Of a DNA stretch of 64,000 nucleotides, positions 46,474 to 55,743 are shown piece after piece. Each line of letters starts with the position of its first letter. The first letter of the stretch is position 1. The notes beneath the pieces were generated by a model, which ran no database searches, was not told the origin of the DNA, and was given only the letters and a program-made list of their open reading frames with translations. The translations under genes were made by a program, and so were the position numbers. Location: positions 558,001 to 622,000 of the forward strand of contig NZ_JAUSYC010000001.1 in assembly GCF_030816485.1 (NCBI RefSeq), given 5' to 3'. The stretch comes from Arthrobacter sp. B1I2. Lineage in GTDB: Bacteria > Actinomycetota > Actinomycetes > Actinomycetales > Micrococcaceae.

Positions 46474-48063
46474 ATGCCCACAGACCGAAGCATGACCGAC
46501 TCTTCAGCAGGCGCCAGGAACGCCCGCGGAACAGACCCGGCAGCCGCCAAGGCTGCCAAGAAACCAAAGCTTTTGCCGCGGCGACGGCTCAAGGAATCCG
46601 ACGTCAACGTCGTTGACCAGCCGATGCTCAAGAAGGCCCTCGGCGGGACCATCGTGGGAAACACGATGGAATGGTACGACGTAGGCGTCTTCGGCTACCT
46701 CATCACCACCATGGGCCCGGTGTTCCTTCCCGAGTCAGATCCCACCACGCAGACGCTGTTCCTGCTGGGAACCTTCGCTGCCACCTTCATCGCCCGCCCC
46801 CTGGGCGGCGTGATCTTCGGCTGGCTCGGCGACAAGGTGGGCCGCCAGAAGATCCTGGCCACCACGCTGATGATCATGGCGGCAAGCACCTTCGCCGTCG
46901 GCCTCCTGCCCGGGTACGCGCAGATCGGACTGTGGGCTGCCGCGCTGCTGGTGCTCCTCAAGGTCGTCCAGGGCTTCTCCACCGGTGGTGAATACGCCGG
47001 CGCAACCACCTTCGTGAGTGAATATGCGGCCGACAAGCGCCGCGGCTTCTTCGCAAGCTTCCTGGACCTCGGCAGCTACCTGGGCTTCGCCATGGGCGCC
47101 GCCCTGGTTTCCGTCCTGCAGCTGACGTTGGGCCAGGACAGCATGGTGGACTGGGGATGGCGCATCCCGTTCCTCGTTGCAGGCCCGCTGGGCCTGATCG
47201 CCGTCTACTTCCGGAGCAAAATCGAGGAATCGCCGCAGTTCCAGGCCACCCTTGATGCCCAGGAAGAAAACGCAAAGAATGCATCCGCTGGTGAGACTGC
47301 CACGGCCAAGGGTCCCGTGGGGATCGTCAAGGCCTACTGGCGCCCCATCGTCGTTGCCATGGTTGTGGTGGCTGCTGCCAACACGGCCGGCTATGCGCTG
47401 ACGTCCTACATGCCCACCTACCTGACCGAGTCCAAGGGCTACGACGAGGTGCACGGCACGCTGCTGACCATTCCGGTGCTGGTGGTCATGAGCCTCTGCA
47501 TCCCGCTGACCGGCAAGCTGTCTGACCGGATCGGCCGCCGTCCGGTGCTCTGGATTGGTGCCATCAGCACCATCGTCCTGGCCATCCCGGCGTTCCTGCT
47601 GATCGGTATCGGCGCCGTGTGGTCCACCCTTGCCGGGCTGGCCTTGATTGCATTCCCTGTAACCTTCTACGTGGCCAACCTGGCCTCGGCACTGCCGGCC
47701 CAGTTCCCCACGTCCAGCCGCTACGGGGCCATGGGCATCGCCTACAACTTCGCCGTGGCCATCTTCGGCGGCACCACGCCCTTCATCGTGGCGGCCCTGA
47801 TCAGCGCCACCGGGAACGACATGATGCCTGCCTACTACCTCATGGCCACCTCCCTGGCGGGCGCCATCGCCATCTACTTCCTGAAGGAATCCGCCAACCG
47901 TCCCCTCCCGGGATCCATGCCCAGCGTGGACACCCAGGCAGAGGCAAGGGAACTGGTGGCCACCCAGGACGAGAACCCGCTGATCAACCTCGACGAACTG
48001 CCGTTCGAAACCCTGGACGGCACCGACCCCCAGGCACACCGCGGGGTTCCGGCGCGGGCATAA
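46474..48063 (+). CDS. MFS transporter, metabolite:H+ symporter (MHS, ProP-like) family
   Basis: The 529-residue protein has twelve predicted helices with the MHS features GNTMEWYDVGVFGYL at helix 1, FGWLGDKVGRQKILATTLMI after helix 2, and STGGEYAGATTFVSEYA. The interdomain loop includes KIEESPQF. A hydrophilic N-terminal extension of about 45 residues and a C-terminal tail flank the core. The ATG at 46474 follows ACAGGAGTTGCCC. MHS members import organic acids or compatible solutes such as proline and betaine; the sequence style is ProP-like, but the substrate is uncertain. Confidence 0.9.
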   Translation: MPTDRSMTDSSAGARNARGTDPAAAKAAKKPKLLPRRRLKESDVNVVDQPMLKKALGGTIVGNTMEWYDVGVFGYLITTMGPVFLPESDPTTQTLFLLGTFAATFIARPLGGVIFGWLGDKVGRQKILATTLMIMAASTFAVGLLPGYAQIGLWAAALLVLLKVVQGFSTGGEYAGATTFVSEYAADKRRGFFASFLDLGSYLGFAMGAALVSVLQLTLGQDSMVDWGWRIPFLVAGPLGLIAVYFRSKIEESPQFQATLDAQEENAKNASAGETATAKGPVGIVKAYWRPIVVAMVVVAAANTAGYALTSYMPTYLTESKGYDEVHGTLLTIPVLVVMSLCIPLTGKLSDRIGRRPVLWIGAISTIVLAIPAFLLIGIGAVWSTLAGLALIAFPVTFYVANLASALPAQFPTSSRYGAMGIAYNFAVAIFGGTTPFIVAALISATGNDMMPAYYLMATSLAGAIAIYFLKESANRPLPGSMPSVDTQAEARELVATQDENPLINLDELPFETLDGTDPQAHRGVPARA

Positions 48064-48105
48064 CTCCAGCCGGCCGCGCGGGCACTCTTGTAGCCCACGC
48101 TCACA

Positions 48106-48150
48106 GGCCCGTCCTGCGTGTTTCCTTGGGGGAAGCACGCAGGACGGGCC
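48106..48150 (+). terminator. Terminator after the MFS gene
   Basis: GGCCCGTCCTGCGTG (48106-48120) pairs perfectly with CACGCAGGACGGGCC (48136-48150), 15 bp with a 15-base loop, followed by TTCGCGT. Confidence 0.75.
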
Positions 48151-48273
48151 TTCGCGTGTCTGCCGGATGTCCTCGTGTGACTGCCGGCAATATGACTCTG
48201 CCTGATGCCCGGTGATACGTTCCCAAGGGCCTTCGGGCCGAGGCAGGACAACAAGACAGGACAGGTCAGGGAC

Positions 48274-49383
48274 ATGAAGCGCGTCGTGGAACAGGTACGC
48301 GCACTCCACCGGCTGGAACCGGCCAACAACGACCACCTGGCTGCGTTGCGCGTGGCCCTGAGCGTCGCCGTCCCGTCGCTGCTCCTGCTGGCCGCCGGCC
48401 GGACCGACCTCATCATCTACGCCGTGTTCGGCGCCCTGACCGGCATGTATGGCCGCTCAGAACCCCACCAGCTGCGGCTCCGCCATCAGGCCCAGGCTGC
48501 CCTGGTGCTGCTGACCGGAGTAGCCGTGGGGGTAACGCTGTCGACGAGCCACATCCATTCCTGGTGGCTGGTAGCGGTGGAAGCCACCCTGGCAGGAGTG
48601 GGCTCGGTGTACTCGGACCGGGTACGGCTGAAACCAAACGGGCCCTTCTTCGGAATCCTCGCCTTGGGCGCGTGCGCCTCCGTTCCCACCGCAGTCCCCT
48701 GGTACGCCGCCCTGCTCATCGCGGCCGGATCCGCGTTGTTCTCCATCGCCGTGGGCTTCAGCGGCTGGATGCGGCGAAGGTCATGGGAACCCGGCGCAAC
48801 GAGGAGGGTGCCGACCCGCTCGGCGGCAAAGCGGCGCGAACTGGCGGTCCACGCCGCCCGGTACGTCCTGGCCGTGGGTGCCGCCGGGACAGTGGGCGTC
48901 CTGAGCGGCAGCGGCCACCCGCACTGGGCCATGGCCGCGGCCGCAGTGCCGCTCGCCGGCGCAGACCTGCCCAGCAGCGTCCGGCGGGGTGTCCACCGCA
49001 TCGTGGGGACGCTCCTGGGCCTGGCGGTCACCGCCGTCGTGATCCTTCCGGGACCCTGGACCCTGTCAGCGCTCTATCCCGCGTTTCAGGAGCCGGTACG
49101 CCAGGCCACGGTGCTGGCCCTCCTGGTAATCCTCTTCCAGTTCGCCACCGAGCTGTTCATGACCAGGCACTATGGCCTGGCGATGGTCTGGTTCACGCCG
49201 GTCATCCTGCTGATGACCCAGTTGGCGTTCCCCACCGAACCGCAGGTACTGATCCTTGAGCGCGCGGTGGAAACCCTGGTGGGCGCGCTGATGGGGATCC
49301 TGGTGGTGGTGGCTGTCCGCCGGTCCGGTTGGCGCACGCGGACCGCGCCCCTACTTCGGTTTCCGCGCCGGTCCCGCCATTAG
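48274..49383 (+). CDS. FUSC-family inner membrane protein
   Basis: About 369 residues from the ATG at 48274 (MKRVVEQVRALHRLEP). There are two similar sets of membrane helices: one near residues 25-150 (VPSLLLLAAGRTDLIIYAVF, GALTGMYGRSEPHQLRLR) and one near 210-350 (HWAMAAAAVPLAGADLPSSV, RRGVHRIVGTLLGLAVTAVV). RRGVHRIVGTLLGL is the FUSC/aromatic-acid-exporter-type block. The family includes putative efflux proteins for fusaric or aromatic acids. Its last 33 bases overlap the end of the convergent SDR gene. Confidence 0.88.
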   Translation: MKRVVEQVRALHRLEPANNDHLAALRVALSVAVPSLLLLAAGRTDLIIYAVFGALTGMYGRSEPHQLRLRHQAQAALVLLTGVAVGVTLSTSHIHSWWLVAVEATLAGVGSVYSDRVRLKPNGPFFGILALGACASVPTAVPWYAALLIAAGSALFSIAVGFSGWMRRRSWEPGATRRVPTRSAAKRRELAVHAARYVLAVGAAGTVGVLSGSGHPHWAMAAAAVPLAGADLPSSVRRGVHRIVGTLLGLAVTAVVILPGPWTLSALYPAFQEPVRQATVLALLVILFQFATELFMTRHYGLAMVWFTPVILLMTQLAFPTEPQVLILERAVETLVGALMGILVVVAVRRSGWRTRTAPLLRFPRRSRH

Positions 49384-50124
49384 CCGCGCCGGGGCCACCT
49401 TGGCTACCGCTGCCAGCACCTTGTAGCGTTTGGACGGGATGGACACCGCCTTGCCGCGCTCGTTGTCCGCCAGGCCTTCACGGACCACGCGCTCCGCGCG
49501 CAGCCACGTCCAGGCCGGGGCCACCGACTTGTCCATCCCCATGCGGTCGTGGAACTCGGTGTGGGTGAAACCCGGACAGACCGCCGTGACCTTGATGCCG
49601 CGCGGGCGGTAGGCAAGGTTTGCCCACCGGCTGAAACTGAGAAGCCAGGCCTTGGCCGCCGAATACGTACCGCGCGGCAGGAACGCGGCCACGCTTGCCA
49701 CATTGATGATCCTGCCTTCTCCGCGCTCCAGCATGCCCTTCAGTGCCGCGTGGGTGAGCACCATGGACGTTTCCGTGTGCAGCTTCAGGTGCTTCTTCTC
49801 CTCCCCCGCGTGGTTGTCCTCGAAGTTGTGCAGCAGGCCGATCCCTGCGTTGTTCACCAGGATCCCCACCGGACGCCGGGCGTCTTCAAGGCGTTCGACG
49901 ACGGCGGCCACGTCGTCATCCTGCGTCAGGTCGGCGGGGAGCACCTCAGCGGTGATTCCGTAGCGCCGCCGGAAGTCCTCCGCTGTTTCCGCGAGCCGGG
50001 ACGCGTTCCGCGCCACCAGGACCAGGTCGTGCCCCTGCGCGGCGAGCTGCTGGGCGAATTCGTGGCCGAGCCCGGCGCTGGCGCCGGTGACGAGTGCTGT
50101 TGTCCGGGAGCTGGATGGCGTCAT
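49351..50124 (-). CDS. Short-chain dehydrogenase/reductase (classical SDR)
   Basis: The 257-residue protein has TGASAGLGHEFAQQLA (cofactor-binding TGxxxGxG), NNAGIGLL, the catalytic serine in INVASVAAFLP, and YSAAKAW as YxxxK. VCPGFTHTEFHDRMGM follows. The pattern matches cytoplasmic DltE-like or SadH-like SDRs. It is convergent with, and overlaps, the FUSC gene by 33 bases and lies 14 bases downstream of the siderophore operon stop, on the same strand; whether it is part of that operon is unclear. Substrate unknown. Confidence 0.9.
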   Translation of the reverse strand: MTPSSSRTTALVTGASAGLGHEFAQQLAAQGHDLVLVARNASRLAETAEDFRRRYGITAEVLPADLTQDDDVAAVVERLEDARRPVGILVNNAGIGLLHNFEDNHAGEEKKHLKLHTETSMVLTHAALKGMLERGEGRIINVASVAAFLPRGTYSAAKAWLLSFSRWANLAYRPRGIKVTAVCPGFTHTEFHDRMGMDKSVAPAWTWLRAERVVREGLADNERGKAVSIPSKRYKVLAAVAKVAPARLMAGPARKPK

Positions 50125-50137
50125 GCTGCAAGCCTAG

Positions 50138-52033
50138 TCATGCCGGTGCGCGCCCGTCCGCGAACGGGGCCAGCGGGTTGGCCAGTCGCCCGGCCATCTG
50201 CAGCCCTCCGGACGGATCCGCGAGGTCCAGCATGTTCTGGTTGTTGCGGAGCTGAAGGCGGTTCAGGCAGGACAATGCGAAATCAGGAGCGAAAAGATCG
50301 TGCCGTGCGAACTGGTCGGCGAGTTCCGGATGCTGCCGCTGGTAGTCCTGGATGGCCGCGGCTGCCGTGCGCCAGAAATTCTCCTGGCACAGCCGGCCGT
50401 CCTCCTCCAGCAGGGCGGCCAGGAACCTGAAGATACAGTCGAAGATGTCCGTGAAGATGGCCAGCACCTTTTCGCCGTCGGGAATGGCGGTGCGGATCCT
50501 GGATACGTCCGCAGGCAGGTCCAGCCGGTCCCCCATCACCACGATTTCCTCCGCGATGTCCTTCATGATGGCCCGGACGGGAACGCCGTCCTCAAGGACC
50601 AGGATGACGTTCTCGCCGTGCGGCATGAACGCCAGCTCGTACCGGTACAGGCCGTGCACCAGGGGCACCAGGTAGGCCTCGAAGTAGCGGCGCAGCCAGT
50701 CCTCCGGGTCCAGGCCGGACCGTTCGATGAGCGCGGAAACCATGGGTTTCCCGGCGGAATCCACGTGCAGGAGCGAGGCCATGGTGGCCAGCTGCTGGCC
50801 GTCCCGCAGGAGCGGCAGCGGGCTCTCCCGCCACAGCGCGGAGAGCATCTTGCGGTAGGGGGATCCGGCGGCGGAAGCGGCCTCGTAGTACCGGTTGTGG
50901 TAGCCGATGGCCGCCACTTCCCCGATCATGGTGAATCCGCGCCGCTGCAGGGCACCGTCCGCTCCGATCAGTTCCCGCAGCCAGTCGTTGATGGCGGGGG
51001 TGGCCTTCATGTATTGCGGTGACAGTCCCCGCATGAACCCCATATTCAGCACGGACATGGCCGTTTTGACGTAGTTCCGTGCCGGCGCCGAGGTGTTGAA
51101 GAACGTGCGGATGGACTGCTGCGCCTGGTATTCGTCCGTGCCCGTGCCCAGGTGGACGATCCGCTGCCCGGAAATCTCGGCCGCGAACGTCACGGTCAGC
51201 TTGTTCTCCCACTGCCAGGGGTGGACCGGCATGAAGAAGTACTGGTCCGGGTCCAGGCCCTGCCGCTGCAGGTCAGTGCTGAAGTCCCCGGCGAGCGGGC
51301 CGAGTTCAGCCTCCACGTGCGCCGTGTAGTCGAGCCCGGCGCTTGATGTGAACACGGCATGGGACCGGTGGACTGCGATCCACTCCAGCCGGACGGGCGC
51401 CCCGGCCTCCGGAGCGTACGCGTGGTAGTCGCTCATGCCGAAGCCCAGGCGGCCGTTGTTGGCCACGAAGCACGGGTGGCCCTCGGTCATGCTGCGCTCG
51501 ATGGCCTGGAAGTCGGCGGCAACGTCCCGTCCGCCCGTGACCCCGGCGGCGAGTTCGGCAGCTGGGGGCTGGTCCGCCCGCTGCTTGTAGGCGTGGCTGG
51601 CCAGGGTGCTGCTGACCTCTTCCAGGTAAACCGGGAGCATCTGGAGGCTGATGCCCAGCGTCCCATGGAACTCCGTAATGAACCCAAGGACGTCCAGCGG
51701 GACTTCGGTGCCATTCCGGAAGTACCGGATGGAGGCAGCATCGATGGACCAGTGCTCAAGCTCCAAAATCCTGGCGCTGAAACGGTATTCGTGCGCACCG
51801 TCCGCACTGGTGACACGGTAGCTGCCGGCGTCCGGCGTGGCAGAGACCCGTTCAGGCGGGAGGATCCGTTCGGGCGAGAGGATCCGTTCGTGAGAGAACT
51901 CCGCGAGCGCCTTGCGGAGCAGGTGCCGGTTGGCGGCGTCCCAGCGGTCTGCCGTCAAGTGGGAAACGGCGGTGCCGGCGGGCATGGCCGTACGGGCGGC
52001 AACGGTTTTGTGGTCTTCGAGGTGGACAGTCAC
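50138..52033 (-). CDS. desD: IucA/IucC-family siderophore synthetase (DesD-like NIS synthetase)
   Basis: The 631-residue protein carries IucA/IucC features: EGHPCFVANNGRLGFGMSDY, VHPWQWENKLTVTFAAEI, KTAMSVLNMGFMRGLSP and YELAFMPHGENVILVLEDG. It joins N-hydroxy-N-succinyl or acetyl diamine units by ATP-dependent amide formation. The GTG start at 52033 overlaps the acetyltransferase stop. With the three genes upstream it makes a complete desABCD-type set, so a desferrioxamine-like product is likely. Product length and cyclisation cannot be read. Confidence 0.92.
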   Translation of the reverse strand: MTVHLEDHKTVAARTAMPAGTAVSHLTADRWDAANRHLLRKALAEFSHERILSPERILPPERVSATPDAGSYRVTSADGAHEYRFSARILELEHWSIDAASIRYFRNGTEVPLDVLGFITEFHGTLGISLQMLPVYLEEVSSTLASHAYKQRADQPPAAELAAGVTGGRDVAADFQAIERSMTEGHPCFVANNGRLGFGMSDYHAYAPEAGAPVRLEWIAVHRSHAVFTSSAGLDYTAHVEAELGPLAGDFSTDLQRQGLDPDQYFFMPVHPWQWENKLTVTFAAEISGQRIVHLGTGTDEYQAQQSIRTFFNTSAPARNYVKTAMSVLNMGFMRGLSPQYMKATPAINDWLRELIGADGALQRRGFTMIGEVAAIGYHNRYYEAASAAGSPYRKMLSALWRESPLPLLRDGQQLATMASLLHVDSAGKPMVSALIERSGLDPEDWLRRYFEAYLVPLVHGLYRYELAFMPHGENVILVLEDGVPVRAIMKDIAEEIVVMGDRLDLPADVSRIRTAIPDGEKVLAIFTDIFDCIFRFLAALLEEDGRLCQENFWRTAAAAIQDYQRQHPELADQFARHDLFAPDFALSCLNRLQLRNNQNMLDLADPSGGLQMAGRLANPLAPFADGRAPA

Positions 52034-52614
52034 AGTGCTCCTTGCGGGACAGGGGTGCGGGAAGGGCTGGAAGGGGTGTTGCGCGGCAGCATGGCGCGGG
52101 CGGACAGGTAGTCGGAGCGGCTGCAGAAGCTCAGCAGTGCCTCCTTGTCCGGAAGCGCCACCACCCCTGCCGGCCGAAAGCCGAGCCGTTCGTTGAGTGC
52201 GTGGATCCTGGTGTTCCGGACGTCCGGTTCCACCACCACGCGTTCCACCTCAGGCCTGTCGAACAGCCGGCCAAGGACTGCGTCCATCACCGCGGCGGTG
52301 TAGCCCGGCTGTGGAGCGTCCGACGGCGGCCCCACCAGCAGGTGCATCCCCACGTCACCGGGGCGGACCGGGTAGGCACCGGCCAGGGGTGAGGACCCCG
52401 GAAGGTACTCCTCCGTCAGGAAGGCGGGGACGCCGCCGTCGAGCCCCAGCAAGGCGTGGTGGTGTCCGCTCGCCTGGATGCCGGCATATTCGGCGGCGAC
52501 GTCGGCGACGCCGTCGGACAGCATGCCCCAGAAGGAGGCGTAGGGCCTGGTGACCCAGCTGTGCAGGAGCGGCGCGTCAGTCTCCGGGTCCACGCAGCGG
52601 AAGGTGAACCTCAT
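52030..52614 (-). CDS. desC: GNAT-family acyltransferase of siderophore biosynthesis (DesC-like)
   Basis: The 194-residue protein has a FRCVDPETDAPLLHSWVTRP start and acyl-CoA-binding features near HLLVGPPSDAPQPGYTAAVM. VERVVVEPDVRNTRIHALNE follows, with LGFRPAGVVALPDKEALLSF at the end. This matches the IucB/RhbD/DesC-type enzymes that acylate N-hydroxy diamines. It overlaps the genes on both sides by four bases. The acyl donor (acetyl or succinyl) is not clear. Confidence 0.92.
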   Translation of the reverse strand: MRFTFRCVDPETDAPLLHSWVTRPYASFWGMLSDGVADVAAEYAGIQASGHHHALLGLDGGVPAFLTEEYLPGSSPLAGAYPVRPGDVGMHLLVGPPSDAPQPGYTAAVMDAVLGRLFDRPEVERVVVEPDVRNTRIHALNERLGFRPAGVVALPDKEALLSFCSRSDYLSARAMLPRNTPSSPSRTPVPQGAL

Positions 52615-53951
52615 GCCGGCACCCCTTCGGTCACGCCCGCCGGTACCCCGAACTGCTGGAAGGCGATGCTGCGCTCCACGGGGTACACTTCCCGGCCGGT
52701 GATCTCCCGGAGGATGCAGGAGTTTCGGTAGGCACCCATGCCAAGGTCCGGGGTGGCGAACCCGTGGGTGTGCAGCTCGGCATTCTGGACGAAGACCTCC
52801 CCCGGTTCCACGCCCGCGCCGTAATGGCGGTCCACTGCCAGCCGGCCGGCGTTGTCCCGGGCGATCCGGTCCTGGATGCCGGCCAGGAAGGCCGGCTCGC
52901 GGTAGCGGTAGCCGGTAGCAAAAACCACCGCTTCACTTTCCACCGTGTAGGCCCGGTCCTGTTCCCCATGGTGAAGGTGCAGGGTGTGGGTTCGGGCCTC
53001 CGGATCCCACCGGGCGCCGGTAAGGGTGGAGTGGGTCAGCAGCTGCGTGTCCACCATGCCGGAGATGCTCCTGGTATAAAGCAGGTCGTAGATGGCATCG
53101 ATCAGGTCCGGGTTGATGCCCTTGTAAAGGTTCTTCTGCGTCTTGTTGAGGTGGTCGCGCCGATGCGGCGGCAGGCCGTGGAAGTAGTCCACGTACTCCG
53201 GCGACGTCATCTCCAGCGTCAGCTTGGTGTACTCCAGGGGGAAGAACCGGCCGGAGCGCGTCACCCAGTTCAGCTGGTACCCGTGGCTGTCCGACTCCTG
53301 CAGGAGCTCATGGTAGATCTCGGCCGCGCTCTGGCCACTGCCCACGATGGTGATGCTGCGCTGCCGCTGGAGTTCGGCCTTCCGGGACAGGTAGTCGGCA
53401 TTGTGCAGGGCCGCTCCCCCGCGCCCGGCGGTTGCTTCCGCGAGTATGCCCCGGCCGGCTTCCGGCACGTACGGGGAGGTTCCGGTGCCCAGCACCAGCC
53501 GCCGCGCCAGCAGCACCTCCTGCCCGGCCGGACCGGAGACGGACAGCCGGTACACGCCGTCGTCGTACGCAGCATCCAGCACAGCTGTGCCAAAACGGAC
53601 CGAGGGCAACTGCCCGGCCACCCACTGGCAGTACTGGTTGTACTCGGCGCGCAGCGGATAGAAGTTCTCCCGGATATAGAAGCGGTACAACCGGCCCGTC
53701 TGCTTGAGGAAGTTCAGGAACGAATACGGCGAGGTGGGGTCGGCCATGGTCACCAGGTCCGCCATGAAGGGAACCTGCAGGTGGGCGGGCTCCAGCATCA
53801 TGCCGGGGTGCCACTCGAAGGAGCCGCGCCGCTCAAGGAAGACGCCCCGAAGGCCCTCCACCGGTTCGGCAAGGGCGGCAAGGCCCAGGTTGAAGGGCCC
53901 GACGCCGATCGCGGCGAAGTCGTAAACGGTACCGCGCGTGGGGGTGCTCAT
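52611..53951 (-). CDS. desB: Lysine/ornithine/diamine N-monooxygenase (DesB-like)
   Basis: The 446-residue flavoprotein has the FAD motif AIGVGPFNLGLAALAEPVEG and the NADPH motif ITIVGSGQSAAEIYHELLQE. FLNFLKQTGRLYRFYIREN and the C-terminal ATGYRYREPAFL are typical of the SidA/IucD/PvdA family. In the des pathway it N-hydroxylates cadaverine (or putrescine) made by the decarboxylase upstream. ATGA overlaps couple it to both neighbours. Confidence 0.94.
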   Translation of the reverse strand: MSTPTRGTVYDFAAIGVGPFNLGLAALAEPVEGLRGVFLERRGSFEWHPGMMLEPAHLQVPFMADLVTMADPTSPYSFLNFLKQTGRLYRFYIRENFYPLRAEYNQYCQWVAGQLPSVRFGTAVLDAAYDDGVYRLSVSGPAGQEVLLARRLVLGTGTSPYVPEAGRGILAEATAGRGGAALHNADYLSRKAELQRQRSITIVGSGQSAAEIYHELLQESDSHGYQLNWVTRSGRFFPLEYTKLTLEMTSPEYVDYFHGLPPHRRDHLNKTQKNLYKGINPDLIDAIYDLLYTRSISGMVDTQLLTHSTLTGARWDPEARTHTLHLHHGEQDRAYTVESEAVVFATGYRYREPAFLAGIQDRIARDNAGRLAVDRHYGAGVEPGEVFVQNAELHTHGFATPDLGMGAYRNSCILREITGREVYPVERSIAFQQFGVPAGVTEGVPA

Positions 53952-55579
53952 GCGCCTGCCCCGTTCCGTACTGCCCCGTTCCGCAGCAGCCCCGCCCCGG
54001 TGCGGCGCAGGAGGTTGATGATTCCGGCGATGTCACCAAGGGTGGCCTCGGCATTGAGGAGCGTGAACTTCAGGTAATGGCGGCCACCGACCCTGGTTCC
54101 GGCCACCACGGCCTCACCGGAAGCGAACACTGCCGCACGGATGGCCGGGTTCAGTGCGTCTGCCCCGTCCTCGGACAACCGGGCGCCGCCTTCCGTCCGT
54201 GGCCGGTACCGGAACACCAGGGTGCTCAGCTGCGGCGGGGCCGCGAGCTCGAAGTCATCGTCGCTGTCAAGGAGTGCGCCCACCCGCCCGGCGAGGTCAA
54301 TCGCTTCGTCGAACAGCGCGCCGATGGCGTCCGCTCCCATGATCCGCAGGGTGAGCCAGAGCTTCAGGGCGTCGAAGCGGCGGGTGGTCTGGATGCTTTT
54401 GTCCACCTGGTTGGGAATGTCGGCCAGGGCCGCACTTTCCGGATTGAGGTAGTCCGCGTAATAGGTGATGTGCCGCAGCATCGCGGATTCGCGAACCAGC
54501 AGGGCGCTGGAACTGACGGGCTGGAAGAAGGTCTTGTGGAAGTCGACGGTAACGGAGTCGGCCAGGGAGATGCCGTCCAGCAGGTGCCGGTACCGGCCGG
54601 AAAGCATCAGGCCACCGCCGTATGCGGCGTCAACGTGGAACCAGGCACCATGGGCGCGTGACAGGGCTGCGAGCTCTGCGAGCGGGTCCACCGCGCCGAA
54701 ATCGGTGGTCCCGGCGGTTCCCACCACCGCCATTGGTATCAGGCCGCCGTCGTGCGCTTCCGCCATGGCCGTAGCGAGGGCCGCGGGATCCATCCGGTGG
54801 TCCGCCGTGCAGGGAACAGTGATCACGGCATCGAAGCCCAAGCCCAGCATGGATGCGGATTTTTGGACACTGAAGTGGCTGTCCGCCGAGCTGAAGATCC
54901 GCAGGGAGTCCAGCAGCGCCGGCAGCCGGAGGCCATTGCGGGCCGGGTCCTGCCGGAGGGCTGCCACGGCATGGTTGCGGGCGATCAGCAGTGCCTGCAG
55001 GTTGGACTGGCTGCCGCCGGAAGTGAAAACGCCGTCCGCGGCGTCCCCCAGCTGGAGCCTCTCCGCGGTCCAGTCCACCAGGCGCCGTTCGATCATGGTG
55101 GCACCGGCGCTTTGGTCCCAGGTGTCCAGGGAGGAATTCACGGCGGAGAGGACGGCCTCGCCCACCAGGGCCGGGATCACCACTGGGCAGTTCAGGTGGG
55201 CCGCGTACTTGGGGCTGTGGAAGTAGACGGCGTCCCGCAGGTAGACGTCCTCAAGTTCCTGGAGGGCGGTGGCAGTGTCCGGCAGTGGGGTGTCCAGGTC
55301 CACCGCGGCAACCCGCGCCTGTATCTCGGACGGGGTGATGCCGGTAAACGGTGCGGTGGTGCGTTCAACTTTGGTGGCCACCGCAGTGACGCCCTGCAGC
55401 ACCTGCGCCACGTACCGGGCTGAATTGCGGGGGTTGAAAAGATGGTTCCCCGCCGCCAGCGCAAGTTCGACGCGGCCAGCGAAGTCCTGGTCCGGAATGG
55501 TTTCCGGCAGTCTCCGGTCAGCCCGTGGATGGTCCACAGGCTGCTCCGATCGCTGGTTGGGCTGGTCGCGGCGGGTCAT
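53948..55579 (-). CDS. desA: PLP-dependent decarboxylase (DesA-like, lysine/ornithine or diaminobutyrate type)
   Basis: About 543 residues from the ATG at 55579; a GTG at 55609 is possible but lacks a ribosome-binding site. The fold-type I group II decarboxylase features are HLNCPVVIPALVGEAVLSAV, TSGGSQSNLQALLIARN, WFHVDAAYGGGLMLSGRYRH and the PLP lysine in VDFHKTFFQPVSSSALLVR. It is the first gene of the siderophore operon and supplies the diamine, by analogy with DesA cadaverine from lysine. An iron box lies 38 bases upstream. Confidence 0.92.
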   Translation of the reverse strand: MTRRDQPNQRSEQPVDHPRADRRLPETIPDQDFAGRVELALAAGNHLFNPRNSARYVAQVLQGVTAVATKVERTTAPFTGITPSEIQARVAAVDLDTPLPDTATALQELEDVYLRDAVYFHSPKYAAHLNCPVVIPALVGEAVLSAVNSSLDTWDQSAGATMIERRLVDWTAERLQLGDAADGVFTSGGSQSNLQALLIARNHAVAALRQDPARNGLRLPALLDSLRIFSSADSHFSVQKSASMLGLGFDAVITVPCTADHRMDPAALATAMAEAHDGGLIPMAVVGTAGTTDFGAVDPLAELAALSRAHGAWFHVDAAYGGGLMLSGRYRHLLDGISLADSVTVDFHKTFFQPVSSSALLVRESAMLRHITYYADYLNPESAALADIPNQVDKSIQTTRRFDALKLWLTLRIMGADAIGALFDEAIDLAGRVGALLDSDDDFELAAPPQLSTLVFRYRPRTEGGARLSEDGADALNPAIRAAVFASGEAVVAGTRVGGRHYLKFTLLNAEATLGDIAGIINLLRRTGAGLLRNGAVRNGAGA

Positions 55580-55616
55580 CAACGGCAAGGTTTTTCCTTC
55601 TGTCGGCACGGTCGGG

Positions 55617-55635
55617 TAAGGACAGCCTTACTTAG
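55617..55635 (-). promoter_or_regulatory. DtxR/IdeR-type iron box upstream of desA
   Basis: TAAGGACAGCCTTACTTAG matches about 15 of 19 positions of the actinobacterial iron-regulator consensus and stands just before the first siderophore gene. Repression by an iron-loaded DtxR/IdeR/DmdR protein is inferred from position and pattern. Confidence 0.7.
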
Positions 55636-55743
55636 GTGACCCTTTTAATCAAACTTTCGTGCCGTAATTATCCGACACAGGTCCGCGGACGTTAGGCTGT
55701 TGCCTTCAGCAGGCAGCCAGGCTGCCGGCAAAAAGGGGGAAAT

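Noticed and set aside
46735..48336. Open frame of about 533 codons on the minus strand across the MFS gene
   Set aside because: It has a shadow composition (Gly, His, Gln, Arg) antisense to a canonical transporter.
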